From: Solwaraspora sp. WMMD791
Lineage (GTDB): Bacteria; Actinomycetota; Actinomycetes; Mycobacteriales; Micromonosporaceae
Assembly: GCF_029581195.1 (NCBI RefSeq)
Contig: NZ_CP120737.1
Location: 2,046,001 to 2,110,000 of the forward strand
Direction of reading: 5' to 3'
Length of the DNA stretch: 64,000 nucleotides
Of this stretch, positions 34,152-43,235 are shown piece after piece. Made by a program: the position numbers and the translations under genes. Position 1 is the stretch's first letter; each line of letters starts with the position of its first letter. The notes under the pieces are model-generated. The model had not been told where the DNA came from and did no database searches. It saw only the letters and a list, made by a program, of their open reading frames with translations.

Positions 34152-35015
34152 TCAGCAGAACTCGACCGGGTCACCGGAGCGGATGACGCCGGCCTCCAGC
34201 GGACGCGCGTACACCCCGGCGCACGGCAGAACGCCGACATCCGCCAGACGCAGCCGGTTGTGCCGGCTCAGCACCTGCAGCAGCGCGACGTCCGGCTCGC
34301 CGTCACCGTGCCGCAGCGCCGGCACCACGCACCGTGGGGTCGCGACGACGACCTCGGCGACCACGTCGGGGCCGATCCGTAGCCGACGCCCCGGCCAGAG
34401 GTTTTCGACGAAGCCGGCAGTCGGGTCGGGCACCTCGACGACGATGTTGGGTCGGAAGCGCTTACTCTCGACCGGCCGACCCGAGTGGGCCGCGAGGCCG
34501 GCCAGCGTCGCGGTCGTCATCAGGTGCAGGGGCGCGAAGTCGAAGAACGTACCCGGTGGGGAGCCGGCAGCCAGCACGGAGCTGGCGATCTGCGCGCGCG
34601 ACAGGTCGTCGTCGGTGCGTACCTGGTCCGGGTCCATCCGCTCGATGGTCGCGCCCGGCCCGGCCCGGTCGAGCAGGCGCACGTCCCGACCCAGCAGCGT
34701 GGACAGCCCCGGATCGGGGCGGCCGGTGACCGTCACCGTCCCGGTCGTACCGTCCGCCATGGTCAGCTGGACCGCCGGGGTGCCGGCGGCGTCGGGGGGC
34801 GCCAGCGTGGACCGTACGGTCAGCATGTCCCGCCACCGGCGCGGGTTCTTGGCGCTGGCCACCTTGCCGGTAAGGCAGTCGAGCACCGCGAAGGCCCGGT
34901 CGCCGGCGATGCCCGCCTCGTCGACGTACGCCCGGTCCAGGTCCTCTCCGAGCATCGACTTGACCGGGTAGCGCGACAGCTGCCGCACCCTGCCCACCTG
35001 ACGATCGTGGCCCAT
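34152..35015 (-). CDS. MOSC domain protein with N-terminal beta-barrel
   Basis: 287-residue protein with the MOSC_N beta-barrel (VGRVRQLSRYPVKSMLGEDLDRAYV) and C-terminal MOSC domain (KRFRPNIVVEV, then TPRCVVPALRHGDGE with the conserved Cys, and GVYARPLEAGVIRSGDPV). MOSC proteins bind the molybdenum cofactor, or carry sulfur to it; several reduce N-hydroxylated compounds (mARC type). Reductase activity cannot be read from sequence. ATG 35015; monocistronic and convergent with the reductase at 33574. Confidence 0.9.
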   Translation of the reverse strand: MGHDRQVGRVRQLSRYPVKSMLGEDLDRAYVDEAGIAGDRAFAVLDCLTGKVASAKNPRRWRDMLTVRSTLAPPDAAGTPAVQLTMADGTTGTVTVTGRPDPGLSTLLGRDVRLLDRAGPGATIERMDPDQVRTDDDLSRAQIASSVLAAGSPPGTFFDFAPLHLMTTATLAGLAAHSGRPVESKRFRPNIVVEVPDPTAGFVENLWPGRRLRIGPDVVAEVVVATPRCVVPALRHGDGEPDVALLQVLSRHNRLRLADVGVLPCAGVYARPLEAGVIRSGDPVEFC

Positions 35016-35052
35016 GGCCGTAGAACCTAGCCGAAGGATCTGCAGCGGTCGG

Positions 35053-35934
35053 TCAGCTCGTCGTGAGGTTGGTGACGAGGGTGCGCAGCCAGGGTTGCGC
35101 GAGTGCGTGGTCGCGTCCCACGGCGCGGGCGACGGCGTGGCGACCGGTCCGACTACGGCCGTACGCCACCAGCGCGGCGGCCTCGGTGAGGGCCTGCCGG
35201 GTGCGTTCGTCGCGGCCGGGTCCGGTGTCTTCGGCCAGCCACCGGTCGGGGTAGAACGAGCGGGTCAGCTTCACCTGATTGTCACCGAAGTGCGACCAGA
35301 CCCAGGGATGCATCGACACGTTGGTCACGGCGGCGGCGGGCAGCGTCCGGGTCCAGGTGGCGTGCTGCTGCCACCGGTACGTGTTCGGGCTGGTCCTGGT
35401 CCGGCTGGTGACGCCGAGGAAGCGCAGCTTGCGGCGGATGACCGGCCACGGCTCGCGGTCGGCGTCGATCCAGTCGCGCAGCAGGGTGAACAGTTCAGTG
35501 AACGTCCCACCCCGGTGCACGACGTCGACCAGCACCGCGGGCCGGTCCCGCCTGGCGAGCGCGTGTGGCGTCAGCCCGACCGCGCCGAGGAACCGTCGCC
35601 CCTGGGTCACCTCGGCGCGGGTCAACGGACGCCGCCGCCACCGGCCCCCGGAGCTGACCCATGGACGCTGGAACGACAGCGGCAGCCGATGAAGCCGCTG
35701 TCCACCGACGGGTCCGGCGAGGACTCCGCCGAGCAGGTCGAACATCGAATCCAATGATCTGCCGACGAAGTACAGGTCACCGTTTCCGCTACGGGCCAGC
35801 ACCTTCCCCGTGCAGGTGACGAGCTCGTCGAGGAACCACAGGTCCGGCGGTACGGCACCATCGAGCAACGTTCCGAGCTGGTCCGGCGTGACCAGGTCCC
35901 ACCGGAACGGCACACTCTCCTGCCAGGTCCGCAC
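35053..35934 (-). CDS. Unknown protein with PRTase-like loop
   Basis: 293-residue protein, not recognised. A segment LYFVGRSLDSMFDLLGGVLAG followed ~85 residues later by AVLVDVVHRGGTFTELF resembles the strand-loop order of phosphoribosyltransferases, where the Asp and Gly/Thr loop binds PRPP; the acidic pair is incomplete (DV rather than DD), so the link is weak. The C-terminal half is helical, with HPWVWSHFGDNQVKLTRSFYPDRW. The GTG start shares one base with the TAG stop of the preceding repeat-protein gene (TAGTG), so translation is coupled. No signal peptide, so it acts in the cytoplasm although its partner is exported. Confidence 0.6.
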   Translation of the reverse strand: MRTWQESVPFRWDLVTPDQLGTLLDGAVPPDLWFLDELVTCTGKVLARSGNGDLYFVGRSLDSMFDLLGGVLAGPVGGQRLHRLPLSFQRPWVSSGGRWRRRPLTRAEVTQGRRFLGAVGLTPHALARRDRPAVLVDVVHRGGTFTELFTLLRDWIDADREPWPVIRRKLRFLGVTSRTRTSPNTYRWQQHATWTRTLPAAAVTNVSMHPWVWSHFGDNQVKLTRSFYPDRWLAEDTGPGRDERTRQALTEAAALVAYGRSRTGRHAVARAVGRDHALAQPWLRTLVTNLTTS

Positions 35935-37061
35935 TACCAGGTGAAGCCGACCGTGAACGGGGTGTTGACCGGGGTGCCGGCACTGTTCAGGCAGGTCACA
36001 CCGACCTTCATGTCAGTGGTGCCGACCGGGTGCCAGTACTGCACGTGGCAGTGGGCGTCCTGGTAGCCGAGCGCGTACGCGACGGCGTGCCCGGAGTAGT
36101 CGATGATCTGCGGGAACACCATCTCGTACCGTCCGGTCCCGGTGCGGGTCACGGCGTAGTCGCCGCTCACCGAGCTGCCGTTGGTCCAGGTGATCGCCGG
36201 TACCGGCCCACCCGACGGGTACGTGTCGCCGACCGTGGCCAGCGCCGTCGGGGCGATCTGCTGCAGCAGGTTGTGGATCGTCCAGGTGATCGTGAACCGG
36301 GAGTCGACGAAGGCTCCGGAGGCGTCCCGGCACAGCACCCGGGCGATCCCGTCCGCGAGGTAGCCGACCACCTTGCACTTCACGGCCGCCGACGTGTAGG
36401 CCGTGACCTGGTAGAAGGTGTCCTGCGTCTGGGCGGCCGAGGCGGGCAGCTTCACCGCGTACGAGCCGGGCGCGTCCCGCGCCACCCACGGTGTGCCGCC
36501 GCCGGCGTCGTGGCGGTACCAGCTGCTCGGGGTGTACATCGGCGAGGTCGGATCGTTCGACCAGAGGTACGACACCCCGTCGGCGGCGAGCGTGGAGCCG
36601 CTGGCCTCGACGAAGTTCGCCACGAACGTCGAGTCCTGCCGGGTGCCGTTGGCCCCGAAGCAGTAGACGGCGACCAGCAGGTCGGTGCCGGACGGATACC
36701 AGGAGCCGACGGTGCAGAACCGGGCCGCCGCGCCGTACGCCTGGGCGTGTGCCACTCCCCCGCCGCCGGTCACCAGCGACCCGAGCCCACCGAACCGCAC
36801 CAGGTAGGAACCGGCACCGGACCGGGTCACGGTGATCGGCCCGCCGCCGGGATTCTTCGCGTACGAGTAGTAGGGGTGGCCGCCGGAGGTCCACATCGGC
36901 ACCGTGTAGCTCGCGGTGGTGGGGCTGCTGGCCCACACGTAGCTGGTGACGGCCGGGGTGACGGCCGCCGCAGCCGGCGCTGCCGCCGTGACGGTGCCGG
37001 CCAGGCCGACTGCCGCAGCACCGAGGACGGTCGCGATTCGCCGAAGAAGCCCACTGGTCAT
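35934..37061 (-). CDS. Secreted protein with three ~110-residue repeats
   Basis: 375-residue exported protein. A signal peptide of about 33 residues (basic MTSGLLRRIA, Ala/Gly core, AAAPAAAA) precedes three divergent repeats, each opening with a Tyr/Trp-rich strand (SYVWASSP, SYLWSNDP), a central SGxYxVxF/L strand, two Cys about 25 residues apart, and a closing FxVxW or FVANF strand. Conserved Cys pairs suggest disulfides. No known domain recognised; possibly a cell-surface beta-sandwich adhesin. An extended frame to 37166 is not supported. Ends one base into the next gene. Confidence 0.75.
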   Translation of the reverse strand: MTSGLLRRIATVLGAAAVGLAGTVTAAAPAAAAVTPAVTSYVWASSPTTASYTVPMWTSGGHPYYSYAKNPGGGPITVTRSGAGSYLVRFGGLGSLVTGGGGVAHAQAYGAAARFCTVGSWYPSGTDLLVAVYCFGANGTRQDSTFVANFVEASGSTLAADGVSYLWSNDPTSPMYTPSSWYRHDAGGGTPWVARDAPGSYAVKLPASAAQTQDTFYQVTAYTSAAVKCKVVGYLADGIARVLCRDASGAFVDSRFTITWTIHNLLQQIAPTALATVGDTYPSGGPVPAITWTNGSSVSGDYAVTRTGTGRYEMVFPQIIDYSGHAVAYALGYQDAHCHVQYWHPVGTTDMKVGVTCLNSAGTPVNTPFTVGFTW

Positions 37062-37141
37062 GCGCCCGACGCTAACCACCGCCGTCAACCGCCCGCGCCA
37101 GCCATGTCGCGTTCCGCGCGTCCGTCCCATAAGGCCTGGCG

Positions 37142-37939
37142 TCAGGCGGGGTTGGGGCAGTTGCACCGAAGCAACGGGTCAAGTTGCTTGGTGCGCAGAT
37201 GACGAATGGCGTGTGCGTGATGGTCGACCTGTCGCAGCTGGTCGGCGGTCAGCCGGCGGGCCGACCAGATCAGCTCGGCGGCTTCGGCCGCGTCCGGGTG
37301 GGCCGGCTGGTCGACCCCGGTCAGGTCGATCCCCGTCAACGCACTGAGGTCGTCCCGGGGGATGTCGATGAACGCGGCGAACCCGGCGAGCAGCTCAGGT
37401 GTCAACGTCTTCTCGGCACCGCCGATCAACCCGATCGTCGACGCCGACAGCATCGGACCCTTGCCGATGCCGAACAGGTACTTGGCGGAGCCGGGCAGGC
37501 CCAGGTTCCGGTTGTGCAGCAGGCGCACCACCAGGCCGCCGGGGCCGCGCAGGCGCCGGTGGCGCGGTGGCTCCGGCTGCGGCGGGGCCGGGCGGGGTTG
37601 CTGCGGCATCGCGCGGACGAGCTGGTGCAGTTCCGGTACGGCACCCGGCAGGTACGTCAGCGACCAGGCCAGCGATCCGAGCGTGCTCGACGCGGTGGCG
37701 TCCAGCGGGGTGAGATTGTCCGGCACCGGCTGACCGGCGATCACGAACAGGTCGCTCCGATGCAGGCCGAGGGCGGGTCCGAGCCGGCGCAGCAGCGACG
37801 GGTCGGGCTCGCCACCGTCGAGCACCGACGTGATCACGGCGTCGGCGGTGTCCGTACTGCGGGCAAGCTCGCCGGCATCGAGGCCGCGCCGCCCGGCCAG
37901 CAGCGCCAACGGCAGTCCAAACGCCGGCAGCTCCCGCAT
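37142..37939 (-). CDS. Putative HTH (Xre-like) regulator
   Basis: 265-residue cytoplasmic protein. An N-terminal helical region (FGLPLALLAGRRGLDAGELARSTDTADAVITSVLDGGEPDPSLLRRLGPALGL) has the length and pattern of an Xre helix-turn-helix. A second similar region lies near residues 165-205 (KYLFGIGKGPMLSASTIGLIGG, LAGFAAFIDIPRDDLSALTGIDL). The C-terminus carries HHAHAIRHLRTKQ and ends with Cys-Asn-Cys-Pro. ATG 37939 was chosen because upstream codons overlap the divergent HNH gene region. It lies upstream of the repeat-protein gene in the same direction (80-base gap) and diverges from the HNH gene at 38045. Function uncertain. Confidence 0.6.
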   Translation of the reverse strand: MRELPAFGLPLALLAGRRGLDAGELARSTDTADAVITSVLDGGEPDPSLLRRLGPALGLHRSDLFVIAGQPVPDNLTPLDATASSTLGSLAWSLTYLPGAVPELHQLVRAMPQQPRPAPPQPEPPRHRRLRGPGGLVVRLLHNRNLGLPGSAKYLFGIGKGPMLSASTIGLIGGAEKTLTPELLAGFAAFIDIPRDDLSALTGIDLTGVDQPAHPDAAEAAELIWSARRLTADQLRQVDHHAHAIRHLRTKQLDPLLRCNCPNPA

Positions 37940-38044
37940 AGTCCCGCATCCAACCGCGCACGGCCCGCGCTGGCAAGGTGCACTCTCGACTGTCGGCCGG
38001 TCGGCCCATTCCGGGCTGCGCCGCCTGCCGAGCAAGATGACCGG

Positions 38045-38974
38045 GTGAAAGCGTTCGTGGGGGTCACCGACGGCGAGTGGCGCAGCTTCCTCGCCACCCG
38101 GCCGCAGATCAACGAGGTCAACTTCTGGCGGCCCGGCGGCGGCAGCTTCAAGACCCTCACCCCCGGCGAGCCGTTCTTCTTCAAGAGTCGCTACCCGCAC
38201 AACCGGATCGTCGGCGGCGGCTTCTTCAGCGGTTTCGCGAAGCTACGGCTCTCGGAAGCCTGGGGGCTGTTCGGCGAGGCCAACGGCGCGGGCTCCCTCG
38301 CCGATATGGCCCGCGACATCGGCAAGTACCGCAAGGATCCGATCGGCCCCGGCGAAGACCCGGTGATCGGCTGCATCTTCATCCGCGACACCGTCTTCTT
38401 CCCCGAGGGCCGGCAGCCGGAGCCGCCGCCGGAGTTCTCGTCGAACCTCACCCAGGGCAAGACCTACGACCTGTCGTCGGGCACGCACTTCGACTACTTC
38501 GAGCAGCTGACGAAACTGCTGCTCGACGGCGAGGTGCGGGTCGACCCGGAAGGCTCCTGGCACCGGCCGGGTCCGGTGTTCGGCGACCCCCGGCTCCGGC
38601 CGCAACGCCTCGGGCAGCAGTCGTTCAAGGCGGTCGTCCTCGACACGTACTCCCGGCGCTGCGCGATCACCGACAGCAAGTTGCGGCCGGCGCTGCAGGC
38701 CGCGCACATCCGCCCGGTGGCTGCCGGCGGCGAGCACCGCATCGACAACGGCATGCTGCTGCGGGCCGACGTACACATCCTCTTCGACCAGGGCTACCTG
38801 GGCGTCGACCCGAAGTATCGGCTGCTGGTCAGCCGACGCCTGCGCGACGACTTCGGCAACGGCGAACAGTTCTACGCCCGCGCCGGCACCCAGATCGCCG
38901 TACCCGAGCAGAAGGCCCGCCGCCCCGATCACGACCTGCTCGAATGGCACACTGACACGGTCTTCCAGCACTGA
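38045..38974 (+). CDS. HNH endonuclease
   Basis: 309-residue putative restriction-type nuclease. The C-terminal third has the HNH (beta-beta-alpha metal) motif: Cys in SRRCAITDS, AAHIRPVAAGG (His near residue 221), IDNGMLLRADVHILFDQG with the Asn and second His. The N-terminal ~190 residues contain FFFKSRYPHNRIVGGGFFSGF and match the DNA-recognition region of YeeC/HsdR-like stand-alone HNH proteins. GTG 38045 is the best start; no strong SD. This opens the accessory island; next gene is the low-GC HEPN-type protein. It could be a solitary restriction enzyme against modified or foreign DNA. Confidence 0.87.
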   Translation: MKAFVGVTDGEWRSFLATRPQINEVNFWRPGGGSFKTLTPGEPFFFKSRYPHNRIVGGGFFSGFAKLRLSEAWGLFGEANGAGSLADMARDIGKYRKDPIGPGEDPVIGCIFIRDTVFFPEGRQPEPPPEFSSNLTQGKTYDLSSGTHFDYFEQLTKLLLDGEVRVDPEGSWHRPGPVFGDPRLRPQRLGQQSFKAVVLDTYSRRCAITDSKLRPALQAAHIRPVAAGGEHRIDNGMLLRADVHILFDQGYLGVDPKYRLLVSRRLRDDFGNGEQFYARAGTQIAVPEQKARRPDHDLLEWHTDTVFQH

Positions 38975-39294
38975 CGGTCACGTGCGAGGCCGTTGTTAGA
39001 TGCGACAGGAAGCGTTCGCGTTCGGCGGTCGCGATCGAGGCCGCAAGATTGTCGGCAGGCACGAACCAAGCGGAGGTTCAGCCTAAGTTGCTGGTACCGC
39101 CGCTGAGGGGTCGTCAGGGCCGCCGCAGGCCATAGCCCCACAACCATCAAACACGGAAGGCGACTAACCAAACACAGCGCGCGTAGCCAAATGTCCTTTA
39201 TGGCCACTTAGACCACTAAGCGAAAAATGCACTCGCAAAGTATGACCACTGGAGGGCTGCCACCCAGCCGACCACTGCACTAACCTTACCGACC
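38975..39294. other. Gene-free stretch, GC drop at island boundary
   Basis: No convincing gene. Base composition falls visibly from about 39050 onward. It holds an AT-richer upstream region for the following gene but no clear -35/-10 pair, tRNA or attachment repeat that I can see. Confidence 0.4.
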
Positions 39295-41694
39295 ATGATG
39301 GAACCCAAGAGCCGCGATGAGTTGTTCGAACTGTACGGCAATGATTCGACCACCAGCACCCTGCGTGAATTCTTGGACATCCGACACCTTCTGGGTACAT
39401 GCATCATAGATTCACAGTATCGCGTTGATCGCGAGATGCACGAGTCCCTTACACTAACCCCACTCGGCGAACGCATGCGTGAAGCCTTCACGAAAAAGGG
39501 AATAAAATATCCAGAAGCACGATTCATTTGCTTTCTTGAAGTATTTCAAAAAGATCTACTCATTGACCTCAACGAGTCAAGCTATGACAAACTTGCAAGC
39601 GTCGTAAGCGAGGAGATTCGTTCCCGCAAGATACTTTTCCCATACACCTATGGGCGACTATTGTATGACAAGCTAAATGCGATGCCGTTACGGGCAGGGC
39701 GGTCAGTTCTAACCGCATCCGAGACCCAGGAAGTTCTTGCGGGCACACCTCAAGGCGTGTTTCAAATGGGAAGGTACGTGACAGGCCCGTATGGGCTCCT
39801 TCTCAGTAACCACCGCAGGATGATTTCCCCCCGAGATTCGGTCCCTTACCACTGCGCCGACATCCGCTGCACAGAAACCCACGATCGAACTCTGGTTTCT
39901 GACAGCTCGGCTGCAATAAATCAGGCACGCTCGACAGCAGTAAGGATGCTGGATAAGGATAGTCATGACCACAGCGACTGGCGAGGCTTTTTTGAAAGGT
40001 CGGGACTACGCGCAAGCGACCCCTATGACGACCTTTCCGGCGACTGCATTCCCTTTCTCCTAGGTGATTCACTTGCATTATCGGAGCTCAGGTCGCTTGT
40101 TGCATGGCTACTGGACCACACAGGGAACGAGGTTCGGCAGGTTGCAACAAAGGTTGGAATCCGCCCCGCCCAGGCAGCTCAGATGACCGCAGGGTTAGGC
40201 GAAGCCGAACTCCTGCAACTGGTTCTTATGGCATCAAACAAAGATATCTTCTCGGGACTTGATCACCTCGTCCGCGAGAATCTCATTCCAGTTCCGCCGG
40301 GTGAAGTCCGCAGGCCGGTGGTAAACGCAGATGTAGAAGTGGGCACTTATGCCCTCAAAGCAGAACTCGGACGCTTTGGCGTACGCATAAGGTCCGATGT
40401 CTATCCCCTTGCACCGCTCCGCCTTAAGCGCTTGGTTGGCCAGATGTATAGACTTGACGACGAAGCCGACCGACAAGATCTCGAATGGCAACTCAGAGGT
40501 GAGGAATCCGCGAATCTCGAGGCTAAGATCGAAAGCTATCTCCAAAACGGAGATCCAAGCACGGTCATCTCCGCACTTCTTCTCGCTCGGCGAAGCAATT
40601 TCATAGTCGCTTCCTCTCACCTCGGACTAGCAGAGGATAATTTGCGCACCGACGAAGACAGAGTCAACGCAGTCATGTGGAAGCTCGGATTTCCAGTAGA
40701 GGGAACCTTGGACCCACACCGAAGCTTTTGGAATCTTTTCGACACCCTGAATCAGTCTATCCGTCAGTCCCCACTGACGCTCGCCCCGCAAGATGTTGAT
40801 CGAATCAGAGGCCACGCTGGCGCATTTTTTCCCGTGCTTGAGTCAGTCCTTCGTGATTCGCTTTTCTATGTCACCTGGGCACTCACAACAGATCACCCAT
40901 CAACGGCCAGGCCCTTTGTCTATCGTCCACACATTGATGAGGAGTACTCCCGCCTGCGCCTTGATGAAGCAGGAAAGACCACCAACGTCGATCACCAGGT
41001 CCGATTCACGGAGAAGACTGACCTATACGCTCTCATGCGGGGCTATCAGCTGCTTGCCGATATTCTGGACCAGCAATCTATCGACTCCGAATCTTATCTC
41101 CGGCCGAACCACGAAATACCCGACTGGGCAATCCAACAGGAATTGCAGAAGTTTGCCTTCAATCACACGTCGCCCTACCTCGATCTATTGCCAGAAAGCC
41201 AGAAGCTTATCCTGAAGAATCTTCGAGGCATAAGCACTCGCTTGATCTCGACGGAAGCTTACGAAGCACGTAACGAGTGGGCCCACGGAAGACAGGGAAC
41301 GCCCAATCTGGATATTCTGAAAATTGGCATGGACGCAATCCGCGAAGCAGTTATTTGGATTGAAGACGCTGGGTTCTCTCGCCAGATATTTCGACGGGTA
41401 CGCTCAGTCCGGGACGAAGCGGATAGGTCGACAGTTGTCCTGGCAAACAAAAATAAGCGAGAACTGGCCTTCCATAGACCATCAATGTTCGGTTGGCTCG
41501 ACATGCCACCGCTGAGCGAGCCACAGCACGTACTGTCGGCGGCCAGGTTCGCTGAACCTAATGAAGTATTACGGTTTCAAACGGAGAGCGATTCACCGTT
41601 CTCACGACTTTGGCGCGACTACCCTGTCCGCACAGGTGATCCGTCTACGTCGATAAACTCTCAACACTCACATGTTACTCAGGCTCGCCAATAG
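39295..41694 (+). CDS. Large low-GC protein with C-terminal HEPN-like RNxxxH motif
   Basis: 799-residue protein of unknown family. G+C is near half by eye, with A/T at third positions, unlike every neighbour, so it was acquired recently. The N-terminal 130 residues are helical with LTLTPLGERMREAF; the middle (about 250-450) is mixed alpha/beta. Near the C-terminus YEARNEWAHGR puts Arg659-Asn660 and His664 in the R-N-x3-H arrangement of HEPN RNase active sites, set in helices (LKNLRGISTRLI before; LDILKIGMDAIREAVIWIEDAG after) as expected for that fold. HEPN domains are RNases in many toxin and defence systems. Together with the nearby HNH nuclease and transposon remnant, this suggests a defence gene. 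No close homolog recognised; profile search decisive. Confidence 0.65.
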   Translation: MMEPKSRDELFELYGNDSTTSTLREFLDIRHLLGTCIIDSQYRVDREMHESLTLTPLGERMREAFTKKGIKYPEARFICFLEVFQKDLLIDLNESSYDKLASVVSEEIRSRKILFPYTYGRLLYDKLNAMPLRAGRSVLTASETQEVLAGTPQGVFQMGRYVTGPYGLLLSNHRRMISPRDSVPYHCADIRCTETHDRTLVSDSSAAINQARSTAVRMLDKDSHDHSDWRGFFERSGLRASDPYDDLSGDCIPFLLGDSLALSELRSLVAWLLDHTGNEVRQVATKVGIRPAQAAQMTAGLGEAELLQLVLMASNKDIFSGLDHLVRENLIPVPPGEVRRPVVNADVEVGTYALKAELGRFGVRIRSDVYPLAPLRLKRLVGQMYRLDDEADRQDLEWQLRGEESANLEAKIESYLQNGDPSTVISALLLARRSNFIVASSHLGLAEDNLRTDEDRVNAVMWKLGFPVEGTLDPHRSFWNLFDTLNQSIRQSPLTLAPQDVDRIRGHAGAFFPVLESVLRDSLFYVTWALTTDHPSTARPFVYRPHIDEEYSRLRLDEAGKTTNVDHQVRFTEKTDLYALMRGYQLLADILDQQSIDSESYLRPNHEIPDWAIQQELQKFAFNHTSPYLDLLPESQKLILKNLRGISTRLISTEAYEARNEWAHGRQGTPNLDILKIGMDAIREAVIWIEDAGFSRQIFRRVRSVRDEADRSTVVLANKNKRELAFHRPSMFGWLDMPPLSEPQHVLSAARFAEPNEVLRFQTESDSPFSRLWRDYPVRTGDPSTSINSQHSHVTQARQ

Positions 41695-41742
41695 ACGTCA
41701 ACGGGATGTGATCGCACCGGTCTCGTGAGCGTCGCGGATGTT

Positions 41743-42490
41743 CTATTCACCGCAGTTATCTACAAGTTGTCTTCGTAACTCGGTGATCGCGTTAGCGGTC
41801 GGCGCCATCCCGCCAGGATGATGTTGTGGAGGTCGGCGATGCCGGAAGCGGTGTTCGGTGAATGTGTGGGCGGCGCGGCGGTGGTCGCGCAGGATCTTGA
41901 AGGTCTTCATTCGGGCCAAGGCGTGTTCGACCTAGGATCGGACGGTGCAGTGATGCTTGTTCAGGGTGGTCTTCCAGTAGGGCAGTTCGCTTCCGTCGGT
42001 GGGTTTGCAGTAGGAAATGATCACCTCGGGGCTGCCACGGTAGGCGCCGTCGGCCATGACCGGACGTCCGGCGAGTTGGCATCGACGCCGGAGATGCGGT
42101 AGACGATGGTGTCATTGCGGTTGCCTGGCTGCGGGTCACCGAGGGCGACGAATAGGCGGGTGAGGGCGTCGATGGCGACATGGTCGACCCGCCGTCGAAG
42201 TGCCGGGGCCAGAGCGAGCAGGGGCCGAGGGTGTCGATGACCCGTGCGCGGCGGAGTGCGACACCCCGAACAGCGGGCCGATCTGGCGCATGGTCAGGTT
42301 CGTGCGCCAGTACGCGGCCACCAGCAGTACCCGGTCGGCAAGGTCGGATGAACAGGGGGCCGTCCCAACCCGGCCATCGGCGATCGCGTCCCCGCCGCGT
42401 TCGGCGACCAGCCGAACCAGCCTGCGGAACTGGGCGGGCTGCAGCCCTGTGAACGGGAAGATCCCACTCCGGGCGGGCCACGGTGATCAC
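41743..42490 (-). pseudogene. Decayed IS5-family transposase
   Basis: Reading leftward, pieces of one IS5-family DDE transposase appear in changing frames: FTGLQPAQFRRLVRLVAERG, YWRTNLTMRQIGPLFGVSHS, then RVIDTLGP, GDPQPGNRNDTIVYR, KPTDGSELPYWKTTLNKH, and VEHALARMKTFKILRDHRR. At least four frameshifts (near the start, after SHSAAH, in RVIDTLGP, after GVDA) interrupt it; roughly 27 codons around the first catalytic Asp are missing, and a TAG replaces a codon just before VEHALARMK. The end is set at the TAG near 41743. Not functional. Terminal repeats not identified. An old insertion bordering the low-GC gene. Confidence 0.85.
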
Positions 42491-42808
42491 CTGCACCACG
42501 ACACCCATCCAGAAGGACGTGCACCGGACTGCGGGACGGTCCCCTAGCAGCCCAGGCCTGGGTATCCACGGTCGGCCAGGTTTGCAAACCTCACTTATAG
42601 AACCAGCACAGGCGACGAGGGTGCGATCGTGGTCTGCCACGACGTCTCAGCAAGAAGGCTGGTACTGGACGGGAATCAAGATCGCTAAGACCTGCGCGGC
42701 CAGTCTCCCCGGCTGGCTGACCTGCCAGCACGCGGACTCGCGTGCTGGCAACATTACTCCGAACTCTGCACGAGCAGACCACCGCGATATGGCGTGTAGG
42801 GCCGGTGA
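42491..42808. other. Remnant region between transposase and GntR gene
   Basis: No intact gene. On the minus strand near 42548-42595 the frame FANLADRGYPGLG resembles the segment before the C-terminus of another transposase (LADRGYxGxG) but stops directly after, so it may be a fragment of a second element. A perfect hairpin lies at 42723-42750. Rest unassigned. Confidence 0.3.
42723..42750 (-). terminator. Perfect 12-bp hairpin after GntR gene
   Basis: TGCCAGCACGCG pairs perfectly with CGCGTGCTGGCA over a 4-base loop, 59 bases past the GntR stop on its strand. No T-run; candidate terminator, otherwise an operator-like palindrome. Confidence 0.5.
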
Positions 42809-43042
42809 TCAGGCTTCTTCCGATCGGTCGGCGACGAACACGCCGAGGCCCTGCCTGCCGATGAGTTCGCCGGACTCGATCATCGAGTCGACGGCGCGGC
42901 GCACGGTGGCCGATGTCGTCGAGTGCTGCTCCATCAGCTTCCGAGTTGTCGGAATCCTGTCGCCCGGTTTCAGCAGTCCTGCCCTGATCTGCGCGCGGAG
43001 ATCATCTCGGATGGATCTCCACAGCGGCACGGCGTAGGGCAT
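42809..43042 (-). CDS. Small GntR-family regulator
   Basis: 77-residue protein that is essentially only the GntR winged helix: PLWRSIRDDLRAQIRAGLLKPGDRIPTTRKLMEQHSTTSATVRRAVDSMIESGELIGRQGLGVFV. Family members carry an additional effector domain (YtrA types about 120 residues), so this is a minimal form. It diverges from a three-gene operon starting at 43236. Three CTAG sequences at 9-bp spacing between them are the likely binding site, giving autoregulation and control of the operon. Confidence 0.88.
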   Translation of the reverse strand: MPYAVPLWRSIRDDLRAQIRAGLLKPGDRIPTTRKLMEQHSTTSATVRRAVDSMIESGELIGRQGLGVFVADRSEEA

Positions 43043-43083
43043 GGGCCGATGCCATCACCTGAGCAGCACCGCTGGACATCCAA

Positions 43084-43110
43084 CCCTAGGTTTGCTAGTA
43101 ATGCTAGGAC
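43084..43110. promoter_or_regulatory. CTAG triplet, 9-bp period, candidate GntR operator
   Basis: CTAG occurs at 43086, 43095 and 43104, exactly 9 bases apart, in an AT-richer stretch between the GntR gene and the divergent operon. CTAG is generally rare in bacterial genomes. Confidence 0.5.
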
Positions 43111-43235
43111 ACATTCAGTCGATCGAGTTCGACCGACTCGACACGCTCACGAGGCAACCCGACCGTCAGGACCAGCGCAAACGTCAGAACTTCCAGCAGT
43201 AGTGCCATCTCCACGCGTACGGGAGGCAACGTCCG

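Noticed and set aside
42483-43037. 184-codon plus-strand frame opposite GntR
   Set aside because: No recognisable domain and antisense to a clear GntR winged helix.
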